Origin: Maribacter sp. BPC-D8
GTDB lineage: Bacteria; Bacteroidota; Bacteroidia; Flavobacteriales; Flavobacteriaceae
Length of the DNA stretch: 64,000 nt
NCBI RefSeq assembly: GCF_035207705.1
Contig: NZ_CP128187.1
Location: 620,001-684,000 of the forward strand
Direction of reading: 5' to 3'
The position numbers and the translations under genes were made by a program. The notes below the pieces were generated by a model. The model was not told where the DNA came from, ran no database searches, and saw nothing but the letters and a program-made list of their open reading frames with translations. Shown here piece after piece: positions 48,405 to 57,099 of the stretch (position 1 is its first letter; each line of letters starts with the position of its first letter).

Positions 48405-48584
48405 GGTAGTCGAAGTTTATGTTTGCATTGAAAAGATAAATAAAAAGAGTTTTAAATAGCAAGAGTTTTTGCTGGATAACCGTTTTCAGGCTATTAAGGT
48501 GATCGTATGGAACATGTAATCAATTTATTTACGATTTTCATTGCACTAGTTTATCTTTATAAACGAATTTAAAATTCAATTGAA

Positions 48585-49166
48585 TTGAAAAACGGAAGCA
48601 TAAAAGACGTAGAAAAAAAACTACTTTCTGATAATTGGTATACGCTAAATAAATATACGTTCAGCTATCAACGACCTGATGGCACTTGGGAAAAACAAGA
48701 ACGTGAAGCTTATGATAGAGGTAATGGAGCAGCTATTTTATTGTATAACTCTAAAAAGCGGACTGTTGTGCTTACCAGGCAATTTCGAATGCCGACCTAT
48801 GTAAATGGTAATGAAGACGGAATGATGATTGAAGTTTGTGCAGGACTTCTAGATGGTGATAACCCTGCAGATTGTGTTCGTAAAGAAACTGAAGAAGAAA
48901 CAGGTTATAAAATTAGTAACGTACAAAAGGTATTTCAAACCTACATGTCGCCTGGTTCGGTGACCGAGATAGTGTATCTTTTTGTGGGGGAGTATGATGA
49001 AAGTATGAAAGTCAGTGATGGCGGTGGTGCAGACGATGAAACCGAAAATATAGAGGTGTTGGAGTTAGATTTTAATGACGCTATGAAGATGGTGGCTAGC
49101 GGAGAAATTAAAGATGCAAAAACCATTATGCTGCTACAGCATGCAAAGTTGAATTCGTTAGTTTAA
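48585..49166 (+). CDS. nudK: GDP-mannose hydrolase NudK (Nudix)
   Basis: A 193-residue Nudix protein starting from TTG. AYDRGNGAAILLYNSKKRTVVLTRQFRMPTYVNGNEDGMMIEVCAGLLDGDNPADCVRKETEEETGY closely follows E. coli NudK, including the YxRGNGAxILLYN block and the Nudix box. TYMSPGSVTEIVYLFVGEY matches the substrate loop. It hydrolyses GDP-mannose and related nucleotide sugars. The next gene starts 25 bases later on the same strand. Confidence 0.85.
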   Translation: MKNGSIKDVEKKLLSDNWYTLNKYTFSYQRPDGTWEKQEREAYDRGNGAAILLYNSKKRTVVLTRQFRMPTYVNGNEDGMMIEVCAGLLDGDNPADCVRKETEEETGYKISNVQKVFQTYMSPGSVTEIVYLFVGEYDESMKVSDGGGADDETENIEVLELDFNDAMKMVASGEIKDAKTIMLLQHAKLNSLV

Positions 49167-49190
49167 AGCTTGGTAACCGACTCTTTTACT

Positions 49191-49691
49191 ATGGATAAAA
49201 TCTCTAAAGTCGGATTCGGTGGTGGTTGTCATTGGTGTACCGAAGCTGTGTTTATGGCACTTAACGGTGTAGAGAAAGTAGAACAAGGCTTTATTGCTCC
49301 AAAAGAAAATACAGCAGATTTTTCTGAGGCTGTAATTGTCCATTATAATGCTGAGGTTATAGCGTTGAAAGATTTGGTAGCTATTCATTTAGATACGCAT
49401 AGAAGTACCGAAAATCATTCTATGCGAAATAAGTATCGTTCGGGCATTTATTTTTTTAAACAGGATGATGAGCTTTTATTAAAGGGGATTATGACTGATT
49501 TACAGCAAGATTTTGAGATTCCTTTAATTACGGCAATTATTCCATTTGGCACATTTAAATCATCTGAAGAACGTTTCCATAACTACTATTTTAATGATAC
49601 CGGGAAGCCTTTTTGTAGAACACATATTTCACCTAAAATTAAGTTATTGAAAGAGAAATATGCCAAACATGTGTCACCTCAAGTTCAATAG
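49191..49691 (+). CDS. msrA: Peptide methionine sulfoxide reductase MsrA-type
   Basis: A 166-residue protein from MDKISKVGFGGGCHWCTEAVF; a TTG at 49170 would give a longer form. Cys13 in GGGCHWC is the MsrA nucleophile (GCFWC-like). LHRSTENHSMRNKYRSGIYF and the rest of the fold follow the family. It repairs methionine S-sulfoxide with thioredoxin. Compared with standard MsrA the middle region is slightly altered, so substrate use might differ. Confidence 0.8.
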   Translation: MDKISKVGFGGGCHWCTEAVFMALNGVEKVEQGFIAPKENTADFSEAVIVHYNAEVIALKDLVAIHLDTHRSTENHSMRNKYRSGIYFFKQDDELLLKGIMTDLQQDFEIPLITAIIPFGTFKSSEERFHNYYFNDTGKPFCRTHISPKIKLLKEKYAKHVSPQVQ

Positions 49692-50960
49692 TTAATAGGT
49701 GTCTCTAAGCGTTTGAAGCATTTGTTCAAGTCTATTTCGTTCTTCTGATGTAGATTGTTTAAAGTGATTGTTCATAAAACTGAAAATCAACACTTTTCCT
49801 GAGTTTGCAACCAAGTATCCGCTAAGGCAGTAGTTATTACTTAGGCTTCCAGATTTAGCAAATACATAAGGTTTCTCATCTCCGGCAAACCTATTTTTTA
49901 AAGTACCCGATAATCCCCCGGCAGGGAAAATAGAAAATAAACGTTCTTGAGGCACCAATGAATATAGTTGGTCTAAAACCGAGACCATGTTTTGCGGTGT
50001 AAACAAATTGTATCGAGAGAGTCCTGATCCATCGACCCATCGAGGTTCTTGCTTTAAATTTTTCAGTTCGTTTTCTAAAATATAATCTCTCGTTAGTTTC
50101 CCATTTAAAGTATCAGAGAGGACTCCCGATGCTACGAGTAAAAGCTGTTCGGCAATAAAATTATCGCTTTCGTGCATCATACGCACATAAAGCGAATCGG
50201 CATTACTACCGTACAAGGTTTGTTTTTCACCCGAAGGCATTGTCGAAGCAGTACCAACTTTTTTGGAAAGTAAATTTTCTAAAACAAACCTAGTAGTCTG
50301 GTCACTTGTGATAAACGGAGTTTCTAACGTATCTTTTTTTGTTGGCGGATAATAGAACCTATTCGAAGTTTCATTTCTATTGTTCTTATGGGTCAATTCT
50401 AAAACGCTATCCTTGAAATAAGGAGGAGAAACGATAAGCTCGGGATTCTTATAAGTTATCACCACATTACCATTTAAAGGCAATACACTTTTCTCTGCAG
50501 AATAATACCATTGGTAATCGTCCCAAGCCCAACCTGGTCCGTATTTTTTATCTTGAAAGTTATTTGATACAAAAACTAGATTACTTTGATTCTGAAGAAA
50601 TTTTAAAGCTGTTGAGTCTTTTATATAAGGATGCAAAAATGAAGGGTCACCAGTTCCTTCAAAATATAAGGTATCATTTGCTTCAATATATTTTAAAGCT
50701 GGTATTTGAGCTGGCAGGGTTTTAAGTGCTGCTAAAAGTGTAAAAATTTTGGTGTTACTAGCAGGTATAAAATATTTATGACTGTTACTGGTATATATGG
50801 TGTCTTTCGATTCAACATCGATAACCAAAACCCCCGTGAACTGATTTTTATAAAACGCTGATGATAACTGTTTGTCAAAGGATTTTGAAACCAAAGACTT
50901 CTTTGAACTACAGGCAGATAGTAGCAAAAAAGTAACTGCTAAAAAGAGAAAATTCTTCAT
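49692..50960 (-). CDS. dacB: D-Ala-D-Ala carboxypeptidase/endopeptidase (PBP4, S13)
   Basis: A lipoprotein of 422 residues (lipobox LLLSAC, Cys17) starting at 50960. It has the three active-site motifs of S13 PBPs: SxxK at Ser68 (PASNTKIFTL), SxN in HESDNFIAEQLL, and KSG in VFAKSGSLSNN. It trims or cuts peptidoglycan cross-links in the periplasm. It is convergent with msrA with no space between. Confidence 0.85.
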   Translation of the reverse strand: MKNFLFLAVTFLLLSACSSKKSLVSKSFDKQLSSAFYKNQFTGVLVIDVESKDTIYTSNSHKYFIPASNTKIFTLLAALKTLPAQIPALKYIEANDTLYFEGTGDPSFLHPYIKDSTALKFLQNQSNLVFVSNNFQDKKYGPGWAWDDYQWYYSAEKSVLPLNGNVVITYKNPELIVSPPYFKDSVLELTHKNNRNETSNRFYYPPTKKDTLETPFITSDQTTRFVLENLLSKKVGTASTMPSGEKQTLYGSNADSLYVRMMHESDNFIAEQLLLVASGVLSDTLNGKLTRDYILENELKNLKQEPRWVDGSGLSRYNLFTPQNMVSVLDQLYSLVPQERLFSIFPAGGLSGTLKNRFAGDEKPYVFAKSGSLSNNYCLSGYLVANSGKVLIFSFMNNHFKQSTSEERNRLEQMLQTLRDTY

Positions 50961-51104
50961 GAATTCGAAATTACAAAATTGCATACTTACGAATGCGATA
51001 AAAATTTAACATGTAAGTAATTACTTTAACTTTTTGTATACAATATTACAACGGCATTTCTGTTTACCTTTATACAACAACAAATCTATTAATCTAACAA
51101 CAAC

Positions 51105-51302
51105 ATGTCTAAGTCTATGCTAGAGTATAGTAAAACAGTACTTAAAAAGGTTAGTTTTGATACCTTACTATTTTGTAAAGAGTTGAAGAAAGCCTTAACG
51201 ACGTTACTACCCGAAGAGGTGGAAGAGTTAAAAGTCTGGTTAGAAAGTTTTATAACCGATAAACCAGAATTACATCAAAGTTTAGTTTATTTAAAAGCAT
51301 AA
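51105..51302 (+). CDS. Small conserved flavobacterial protein
   Basis: A 65-residue helical protein (SMLEYSKTVLKKVSFDTLLFCKELKKALTTLLPEEVEELKVWLESF). It looks like a family conserved in Flavobacteriaceae. No function known to me. A strong terminator follows four bases after the stop, so it forms its own transcript. Confidence 0.75.
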   Translation: MSKSMLEYSKTVLKKVSFDTLLFCKELKKALTTLLPEEVEELKVWLESFITDKPELHQSLVYLKA

Positions 51303-51305
51303 TAG

Positions 51306-51334
51306 AGAGCCACGTAAAGTGGCTCTTTTTTTTT
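51306..51334 (+). terminator. Terminator after the small conserved gene
   Basis: AGAGCCAC-GTAAA-GTGGCTCT followed by nine T. Confidence 0.85.
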
Positions 51335-51377
51335 ACGCAACCTATAACTTTATTTACATCTTACATTAAAAGACACG

Positions 51378-51797
51378 ATGGCTATTAAATTTACGGTTGC
51401 GATATTTTTGTTATTCTTAATGCAATGTCAAAATGACGACATGCCTTTTGATGACACACCTATTGACGATACTAGTTTGGTAGGTGAGTGGTTGTTGACA
51501 GAATCATATGTGAGTCCCGGTGGTGCAACAGAGTGGAAAGATGTTGAAGAAGGCTATCGCTATTTCTTCGATGAATTTGGTAGTTATGAAAGAACCGATT
51601 TCAATAGAGGTCTATTAGATTCAGGTGATTATAAAATTACAGACAAAGAGCTTTACCTATACTTTATAACTGAAGGCGAAAAAGATACTTTGGGGTATAG
51701 CGCCGATTTTAATGAAAATAAAACAAGATTAACAATATCACCATCGTACCCAGCTATATGCATAGAGGGTTGTATGTACCGATTTAAAAAACAATAG
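51378..51797 (+). CDS. Lipocalin-like lipoprotein
   Basis: A 139-residue protein with a likely lipobox LLFLMQC (Cys17). After an Asp-rich linker (DDMPFDDTPIDDT) come lipocalin-like strands (LVGEWLLTESYVSPGG, YRYFFDEFGSYERTDF). Such proteins are numerous in flavobacteria; function unknown. It converges on oxyR. Confidence 0.65.
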   Translation: MAIKFTVAIFLLFLMQCQNDDMPFDDTPIDDTSLVGEWLLTESYVSPGGATEWKDVEEGYRYFFDEFGSYERTDFNRGLLDSGDYKITDKELYLYFITEGEKDTLGYSADFNENKTRLTISPSYPAICIEGCMYRFKKQ

Positions 51798-51802
51798 GTA
51801 TT

Positions 51803-52738
51803 TTACTTATGTAGCGGACTTATAATTTTTACATCTTGAAAAGCGATTGCACCACGAACAATACCTGTAATAACATCTCTTAAAGCCTCAGTAATCTGTA
51901 CTTTTAGTTCTTTTTTGTGGTAGATAAGACTTACTTCACGTGCAGGTGAAGGTTCTTTAAAGTACTTCAAGTTTTTCTTTTTTACTTCGTCAAGTTCTAA
52001 AGTATTTAAATAAGGTAAAAGTGTCATGCCTAAACCTTCGTTAGAAAGATTTATAAGAGTTTCAAAACTTCCGCTTTGTAGGCTAAAATGTTCTCCGCTA
52101 ATTTTCGGGGCTTTACAAAGATTCAAAACACCTTCTCTAAAACAGTGTCCGTCTTGTAGCAGTAATATATCTCCAATATCTAAATCATCGGGCGTAATCT
52201 GTGTACTATTTCCAAGACGATGATCTTTAGGGACATAGCCTACAAACGGTTCATAATACAAAGGTCTTTCGGTTATAAAATCAACCTCTAAAGGTGTTGC
52301 GGCTATAGCAGCGTCGATGTGACCGTCTTCAATATTCTTGATTAAACTCTCTGTATTTTGCTCTTTAATTATCAGATTTACCTTCGGATATTTCTGTATA
52401 AAATTCTTCAGGAACATCGGTAATAAAGTAGGCATTATGGTGGGGATGATCCCCAATACATAATCCCCACCTATAAATCCTTTTTCTTGCTCTACGATAT
52501 CTTTAATACGTGCCGCCTCATTTACAATATTCTTTGCTTGTGCCACAATTTTTTTACCGACTTCGGTAATGGTAATTGGTTTTTTACTGCGATCAAAAAG
52601 AAGTATATCTAATTCATCTTCAAGCTTTTGAACTTGCATGCTTAAAGTCGGTTGCGTTACAAAACTCTTCTCGGCAGCGAGTGTAAAATTTTTGTATTCA
52701 GCAACAGCAAGTACGTATTGTAATTGGGTAATGGTCAT
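51803..52738 (-). CDS. oxyR: OxyR-type LysR regulator
   Basis: A 311-residue LysR regulator. The HTH is in AVAEYKNFTLAAEKSFVTQPTLSMQVQKLEDEL. The sensor domain carries Cys199 and Cys208 in GHCFREGVLNLC, at the spacing and numbering of the peroxide-sensing disulfide of E. coli OxyR. This points to a true peroxide-activated regulator. No catalase or peroxidase gene is adjacent. Confidence 0.9.
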   Translation of the reverse strand: MTITQLQYVLAVAEYKNFTLAAEKSFVTQPTLSMQVQKLEDELDILLFDRSKKPITITEVGKKIVAQAKNIVNEAARIKDIVEQEKGFIGGDYVLGIIPTIMPTLLPMFLKNFIQKYPKVNLIIKEQNTESLIKNIEDGHIDAAIAATPLEVDFITERPLYYEPFVGYVPKDHRLGNSTQITPDDLDIGDILLLQDGHCFREGVLNLCKAPKISGEHFSLQSGSFETLINLSNEGLGMTLLPYLNTLELDEVKKKNLKYFKEPSPAREVSLIYHKKELKVQITEALRDVITGIVRGAIAFQDVKIISPLHK

Positions 52739-52819
52739 GTATATAGTATAAGGCTATAAAATTACTAAAAACGATTATTATAACCTATTGACAATGCTTG
52801 TTCAGAAGTTAATTGTACA

Positions 52820-53239
52820 TTAAAATCTAAGGGTTAATTGCATATCTTCTTTTTCGACAGTGAATTTTGCGTCGCTAAATGTCGGTGGACCCATTGGCAT
52901 AGAATTACCACTCATCGCATAATCTTCTTTTGGCATACCGTTAGCTTCAAAATCCATCGAATTATTATCATTAGCATCATGCAGAACAGAAAATGCGTAA
53001 TCACCAGGTTGTATGTTTTCAAAGGTTAATATTAACTCGCCAGCTTCCGCTTTATCATGGCTGGTTTCAAGTCCTTCAGCTTTCATAAAAGTGGCTTCGT
53101 TGTGTAATGCACTTAATACGTGCCCTTCATCATTCAGTACATTTTCAATAACAACAGTTAGTGTAATGCCTTCTTTTTCTTGAGCGTTCATAGTAATTGT
53201 CAGTGCGAATGCAGTAATAGTAAATAGTAATTTTTTCAT
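52820..53239 (-). CDS. DUF2141 secreted protein
   Basis: A 139-residue protein with a signal peptide (MKKLLFTITAFALTITMNA). The body carries the DUF2141 blocks ITLTVVIENVLNDEGHVLSALHNEATFM, FENIQPGDYAFSVLHDANDNNSMDFEANGMPKEDYAMS. Family function unknown. Confidence 0.85.
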   Translation of the reverse strand: MKKLLFTITAFALTITMNAQEKEGITLTVVIENVLNDEGHVLSALHNEATFMKAEGLETSHDKAEAGELILTFENIQPGDYAFSVLHDANDNNSMDFEANGMPKEDYAMSGNSMPMGPPTFSDAKFTVEKEDMQLTLRF

Positions 53240-53395
53240 TTTATAAGGTTTTAAAGATTAATTGATACTTCAAAGATGCCTTATGAATATGCTTTTTGAA
53301 AAAGGAACTAACTCAATTGTAGAATTGTATTACTGAATTGTAATAGATCAATGATAGTGCAGTAAAGTAAATAGTTTAAAAGGAGTACAGGTGTG

Positions 53396-53887
53396 TTATC
53401 TTCTTTTGGTGATGAAATAATCGAGACCGAATTTCCCTGATCCGAATCCCATGAAGAAGAGACCTAAACAGAAAAAAGTAAATGTGGGCATAATACTCCA
53501 CGAATTATCCCAAGGTCTAAATACTATGGTAGTAAACATAGTTACGGTAACAAAGAAGGCTGTTATTCTAGTATTTAATCCTAAAATCAATAAAATGCCA
53601 CCTAGCGCTTCTGTAAACCCTGCAGACCAGGCAAAGAATTCGGGCATATAAGAAAATGGTATACCGAATTGTTTAACCAGATAAACAAACCAGTCAGATA
53701 CCTCTAAAAATCCGAGTCCTGTAGATTTTGGAGTCCAAGGCGTTCCAAATTTATTAACGGCAAAAACAAAAGCAAGTAAGTATCCGGTAATTACTCTAGG
53801 TATTAGTACTAGAATATTTGGCATCAATGCATCTATCCTAAAAGGAATGATCAACTTTTTTAAAGGAAGTAGTTGTTGATAGTACAT
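53396..53887 (-). CDS. DoxX-family membrane protein
   Basis: A 163-residue protein with four transmembrane helices. MPNILVLIPRVITGYLLAFVFAVNKFG and GFTEALGGILLILGLNTRITAFFVTVTMFTTIVF match the DoxX family. The first 21 residues before MPNI may not be translated. Family members are linked to redox metabolism in membranes. Confidence 0.8.
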   Translation of the reverse strand: MYYQQLLPLKKLIIPFRIDALMPNILVLIPRVITGYLLAFVFAVNKFGTPWTPKSTGLGFLEVSDWFVYLVKQFGIPFSYMPEFFAWSAGFTEALGGILLILGLNTRITAFFVTVTMFTTIVFRPWDNSWSIMPTFTFFCLGLFFMGFGSGKFGLDYFITKRR

Positions 53888-53994
53888 TGTTTTGGTTTTT
53901 GGTTACCTAAACTTAAATAAAATAGAAGTTTCCAAAAATGACAAATATCAATGTTTAGATTTTTGAAGTTTGTTAATTTAAATGAAATTTGAAG

Positions 53995-54489
53995 TTATTT
54001 TAGGTAGATACTCTCAATTTCGAGGGTGAAGTCTTCTTCAACGCCATTCTTAATGATAATGGCAATTTGTGCTAGGTAATCGCCATGATAGTTGGGCAGT
54101 TTTAATTCTTCGCCTCTAAAAACAGCTTCCATTTCAGTAAACGGAATTTCTATTGTTTGCCATTCTTTACTAGACTTAAAATCATAGTTATAGGTGTGTC
54201 GTTGATGCTCGCCAGATTTACAACGGAAAGCATATTTTTTTCCGTCGCCTTTAATCCGAATTACGAAAGCCGAAAAAGCATCGACAGGTATACGTTCGAC
54301 ATCATGTCTTACAAGGCAGAATCCACCATTGTTTTCTAAAGAAACATGTCCACTGAAAACACCATTACCTTGCATATTTATTTGCATAAGTCCCATTGAC
54401 AGACCACCCATAACATCATCGTTGACAATATGCCATTGTTTAATATTTGACTTTTTATTGAATTCAAAAATTGATTTTAATTCGCTCAT
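53995..54489 (-). CDS. CIA30-family protein
   Basis: A 164-residue protein with the CIA30 jelly-roll: WHIVNDDVMGGLSMG, GHVSLENNGGFCLVRHD, FVIRIKGDGKKYAFRCKSG, WQTIEIPFTEMEAVFRG. CIA30 proteins assist complex I assembly in mitochondria; bacterial members bind carbohydrate-like ligands or are uncharacterised. Confidence 0.85.
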   Translation of the reverse strand: MSELKSIFEFNKKSNIKQWHIVNDDVMGGLSMGLMQINMQGNGVFSGHVSLENNGGFCLVRHDVERIPVDAFSAFVIRIKGDGKKYAFRCKSGEHQRHTYNYDFKSSKEWQTIEIPFTEMEAVFRGEELKLPNYHGDYLAQIAIIIKNGVEEDFTLEIESIYLK

Positions 54490-54592
54490 AATTGCAAGTA
54501 TTTATAACGTAAACTTGTGCGATTAAAATTAGTAGTAAAGCAGGTAAAATAAACACTCTAAGCCTATTTATTTTAGCTGATATGAGAAACCA

Positions 54593-55201
54593 CTATGTCA
54601 TTCGTTTTTTCATTTCAACTGCAACCGCTTTTTCAGGAGCGCCTTGTTTTTCAAGTTCAGATATAATTTTAGGGTGATCATGACTTCTACCTTGCGAAAG
54701 TTTGTTTACTGCTTGTATATCATTCACTAAAATTTCAAATCCTATAATACCATTTACTTGACTCATGGTTTTTTTAGACATTTCATTCAATGAAATAGGG
54801 TGTTCGGATCTTTGCTCGTATTTATCTACAAGTGCATATAAAGAGGTCAGTAACTCTTCTGAAGTTTGAATTTTTACAGTACCATAAACATGAACGGCAA
54901 CATAGTTCCAAGTAGGTACTTCTTCATGTTGATACCATGATGATGAAATATAGCTATGCGGTCCATTAAAAATACAGAGCACGTCATCGCCATCAACCAG
55001 ATTTTTACTTTGCAAATTCGCTTTGGCAATATGACCGACCAAGATATCTTTATCGTCTGAATTCTTTGAAAGTTCTAGTGGAATATGCGTACCCCAAGGT
55101 TTACCTTCAATAGTATTAATTAGTATACCGAAACTATTATTTTTTAAAAATTTATGAATCTCTTCAATGTCATTATTTTTATAGTGCTCAGGTATAAACA
55201 T
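54593..55201 (-). CDS. FMN-binding PaiB-type protein
   Basis: A 202-residue protein: FIPEHYKNNDIEEIHKFLKNNSFGILI, GKPWGTHIPLEL, LVGHIAKAN, SYISSSWYQHEEVPTWNYVAVHVYG. These are typical of the FMN-binding split-barrel PaiB family (annotated as negative transcriptional regulators). No DNA-binding domain is visible, so an enzymatic or FMN-sensing function is as likely. Confidence 0.85.
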   Translation of the reverse strand: MFIPEHYKNNDIEEIHKFLKNNSFGILINTIEGKPWGTHIPLELSKNSDDKDILVGHIAKANLQSKNLVDGDDVLCIFNGPHSYISSSWYQHEEVPTWNYVAVHVYGTVKIQTSEELLTSLYALVDKYEQRSEHPISLNEMSKKTMSQVNGIIGFEILVNDIQAVNKLSQGRSHDHPKIISELEKQGAPEKAVAVEMKKRMT

Positions 55202-55328
55202 ATGGTCTGGTTTTCTATGTAAATATAACCGTTTTGTATAAATAGTTTTAGAACCAATTTTTTAATGGTTCGTGTTACATAATTAAGGAGATACTAATTA
55301 TATTGTATGTGAATTTTAAAACAAGAAT

Positions 55329-56162
55329 ATGCCCTTTATAACAAATACAAAAGCAAAAGAACAAGTAGATATATTTTACGAAGATTACGGAAGCGGACAA
55401 CCGGTGATTTTAATTCATGGATGGCCATTAAGTCGTAAATCTTGGGAACAACAAGTATGGAAAATAGTTGAAGAAGGCTATCGTTGTATTTCGTACGACC
55501 GTAGAGGATTTGGTACATCATCTTCGCCATGGGATTCGTATGATTATTCTGCTCTAGCGAGTGATTTAAATACAATCATAGAAGAGCTTGATTTAAAAGA
55601 TGCCGTTATCGTTGGTTTTTCAATGGGTGGAGGAGAAGTAGTTCGTTATTTAACAGATTACGGTTCTAGCAGAATCGCCAAAGCAGCTTTGATTAGTTCC
55701 ATAATTCCATTAGTAAAACAAAAACCAGATAACCCCGCGGGAGTACCAGAAGAAGCATTAGACGGAATTATTGATGCTTTGCAAAAAGATAGGGTTGGCT
55801 TCTTGAAAGAGTTCAGTAAAGGATTCTACAATTTTGAAGAAAATAAAGGAAAAAGAATAAGTCAGGCGCAATTAGATTACGATTTTACTATCGCTTCATT
55901 TGCATCGCCTAGAGCAACTATACAAACGGCTTTATCTTGGATGCATACTGATTTTAGACCAGAGCTAAAGAATGTTACCGTACCAACGTTAATCGTACAC
56001 GGCGATGCTGATGCAACCGTACCAATAGAAACTTCGGCAAAACAAGCACATGAAGGTATTAAGTATAGTACTTATGAAGTAATTAAAGGAGCTCCACACG
56101 GACTCAATGTTACTCACCCCGATGAGTTGAATGAAATATTGATTTCTTTTTTGAAGAAGTAA
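55329..56162 (+). CDS. Alpha/beta hydrolase (haloperoxidase-type)
   Basis: A 277-residue hydrolase. VILIHGWPLSRKSWEQQV holds the oxyanion region, VGFSMGGGEVVRYL the nucleophile serine, TLIVHGDADATVPIE the aspartate and GAPHGLNVTHPDEL the histidine. It follows the non-haem chloroperoxidase/esterase subfamily. The physiological substrate is unknown. A terminator follows at 56184. Confidence 0.85.
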   Translation: MPFITNTKAKEQVDIFYEDYGSGQPVILIHGWPLSRKSWEQQVWKIVEEGYRCISYDRRGFGTSSSPWDSYDYSALASDLNTIIEELDLKDAVIVGFSMGGGEVVRYLTDYGSSRIAKAALISSIIPLVKQKPDNPAGVPEEALDGIIDALQKDRVGFLKEFSKGFYNFEENKGKRISQAQLDYDFTIASFASPRATIQTALSWMHTDFRPELKNVTVPTLIVHGDADATVPIETSAKQAHEGIKYSTYEVIKGAPHGLNVTHPDELNEILISFLKK

Positions 56163-56183
56163 TTAGAAGTTATAACGAATTAA

Positions 56184-56220
56184 AAAATCCCGATTGTATC
56201 GAACAATCGGGATTTTTTTT
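56184..56220 (+). terminator. Terminator
   Basis: AAAATCCCGATTGT and ACAATCGGGATTTT pair around ATCGA and run into T. The reverse direction also has an A/T run, so it may serve the convergent endonuclease-like gene too. Confidence 0.85.
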
Positions 56221-56247
56221 ATGACTTTATTGAAAACAAACAAGTTT

Positions 56248-57099
56248 CTATTTTTCAATAACCAATCGTGCTAATACCGGCAAATGATCAGAGATGTGTT
56301 TGTTATTTTCCATCCTATTATCAATATGCATGTATTCTAAAACTTTAAAATTCTCTACAAAAATATAATCGATGCGTTCGTTTAAAACTTTAGAATGGTC
56401 AAATCCACTAAACGTTCCTGTTGGTCCGTAAAACTTTTTTTGAGTATTTGCTAAACCATCCGATAGGGCATTTTGCAAATATTGAATAGGTCCTTCATCG
56501 GGACTCAAATTCAAGTCGCCCATTAAAACTACAGGAAGTTTATTCTCATTTATTTCATGGATTTTGGAAACTATCAATTCAGCAGATTTTTCACGTGCAA
56601 CAGTACCAATATGGTCAAAGTGGGTATTGAAAACCAAAAAGTGTATTCCTGTTTTCAAATCTTCGAATAATCCATAGGTGCAAATACGTTCCATAGCAGC
56701 ATCCCAACCCACAGATATTTTATCGGGAGTTTCAGACAGCCAAAAGGTTTCACTCTGTAAAAGCTTAAACTTTTTAGTGTTATACAAAATAGGGGAGTAT
56801 TCGCCCTTTTTCTTTCCGTCATCACGCCCAACTCCGATATATGAATAATCGGTAAGTTTTTCATCTAAATAGCTCAACTGATGATGCAAAACTTCTTGCA
56901 TACCAATAGCACCAGGGTTATAATGGTTAAGTAAATCTACCATTGCAACTTTACGGTCGTTCCAATTATTTACAGTGTCGTTTACATTATCATACTTTAT
57001 ATTGTATGTCAGTATATCTATCTCTTGACCATACATAGTGGACATCGAAACAAATAATCCCAATATAAATGCTAGCGACTTCAAGCGATTATTCTGCAT
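56248..57099 (-). CDS. Exported endonuclease/exonuclease/phosphatase protein
   Basis: A 283-residue protein with a signal (RLKSLAFILGLFVSMSTMYG). EEP blocks: ILTYNIKYDNVND, GAIGMQEVLHHQLSYL, VVLMGDLNLSPDEG and KHISDHLPVLARL provide the asparagine, glutamate, aspartate and histidine of the metal-dependent active site. It may act on nucleic acids or phosphoesters outside the cytosol. It overlaps the upstream S9 peptidase gene by 11 bases. Confidence 0.85.
   Translation of the reverse strand: MQNNRLKSLAFILGLFVSMSTMYGQEIDILTYNIKYDNVNDTVNNWNDRKVAMVDLLNHYNPGAIGMQEVLHHQLSYLDEKLTDYSYIGVGRDDGKKKGEYSPILYNTKKFKLLQSETFWLSETPDKISVGWDAAMERICTYGLFEDLKTGIHFLVFNTHFDHIGTVAREKSAELIVSKIHEINENKLPVVLMGDLNLSPDEGPIQYLQNALSDGLANTQKKFYGPTGTFSGFDHSKVLNERIDYIFVENFKVLEYMHIDNRMENNKHISDHLPVLARLVIEK

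Noticed and set aside
48507..48572. A 21-codon ORF (MEHVINLFTIFIALVYLYKRI) before nudK
   Set aside because: It has a hydrophobic helix but is too short and lacks support; it might be a leader peptide.
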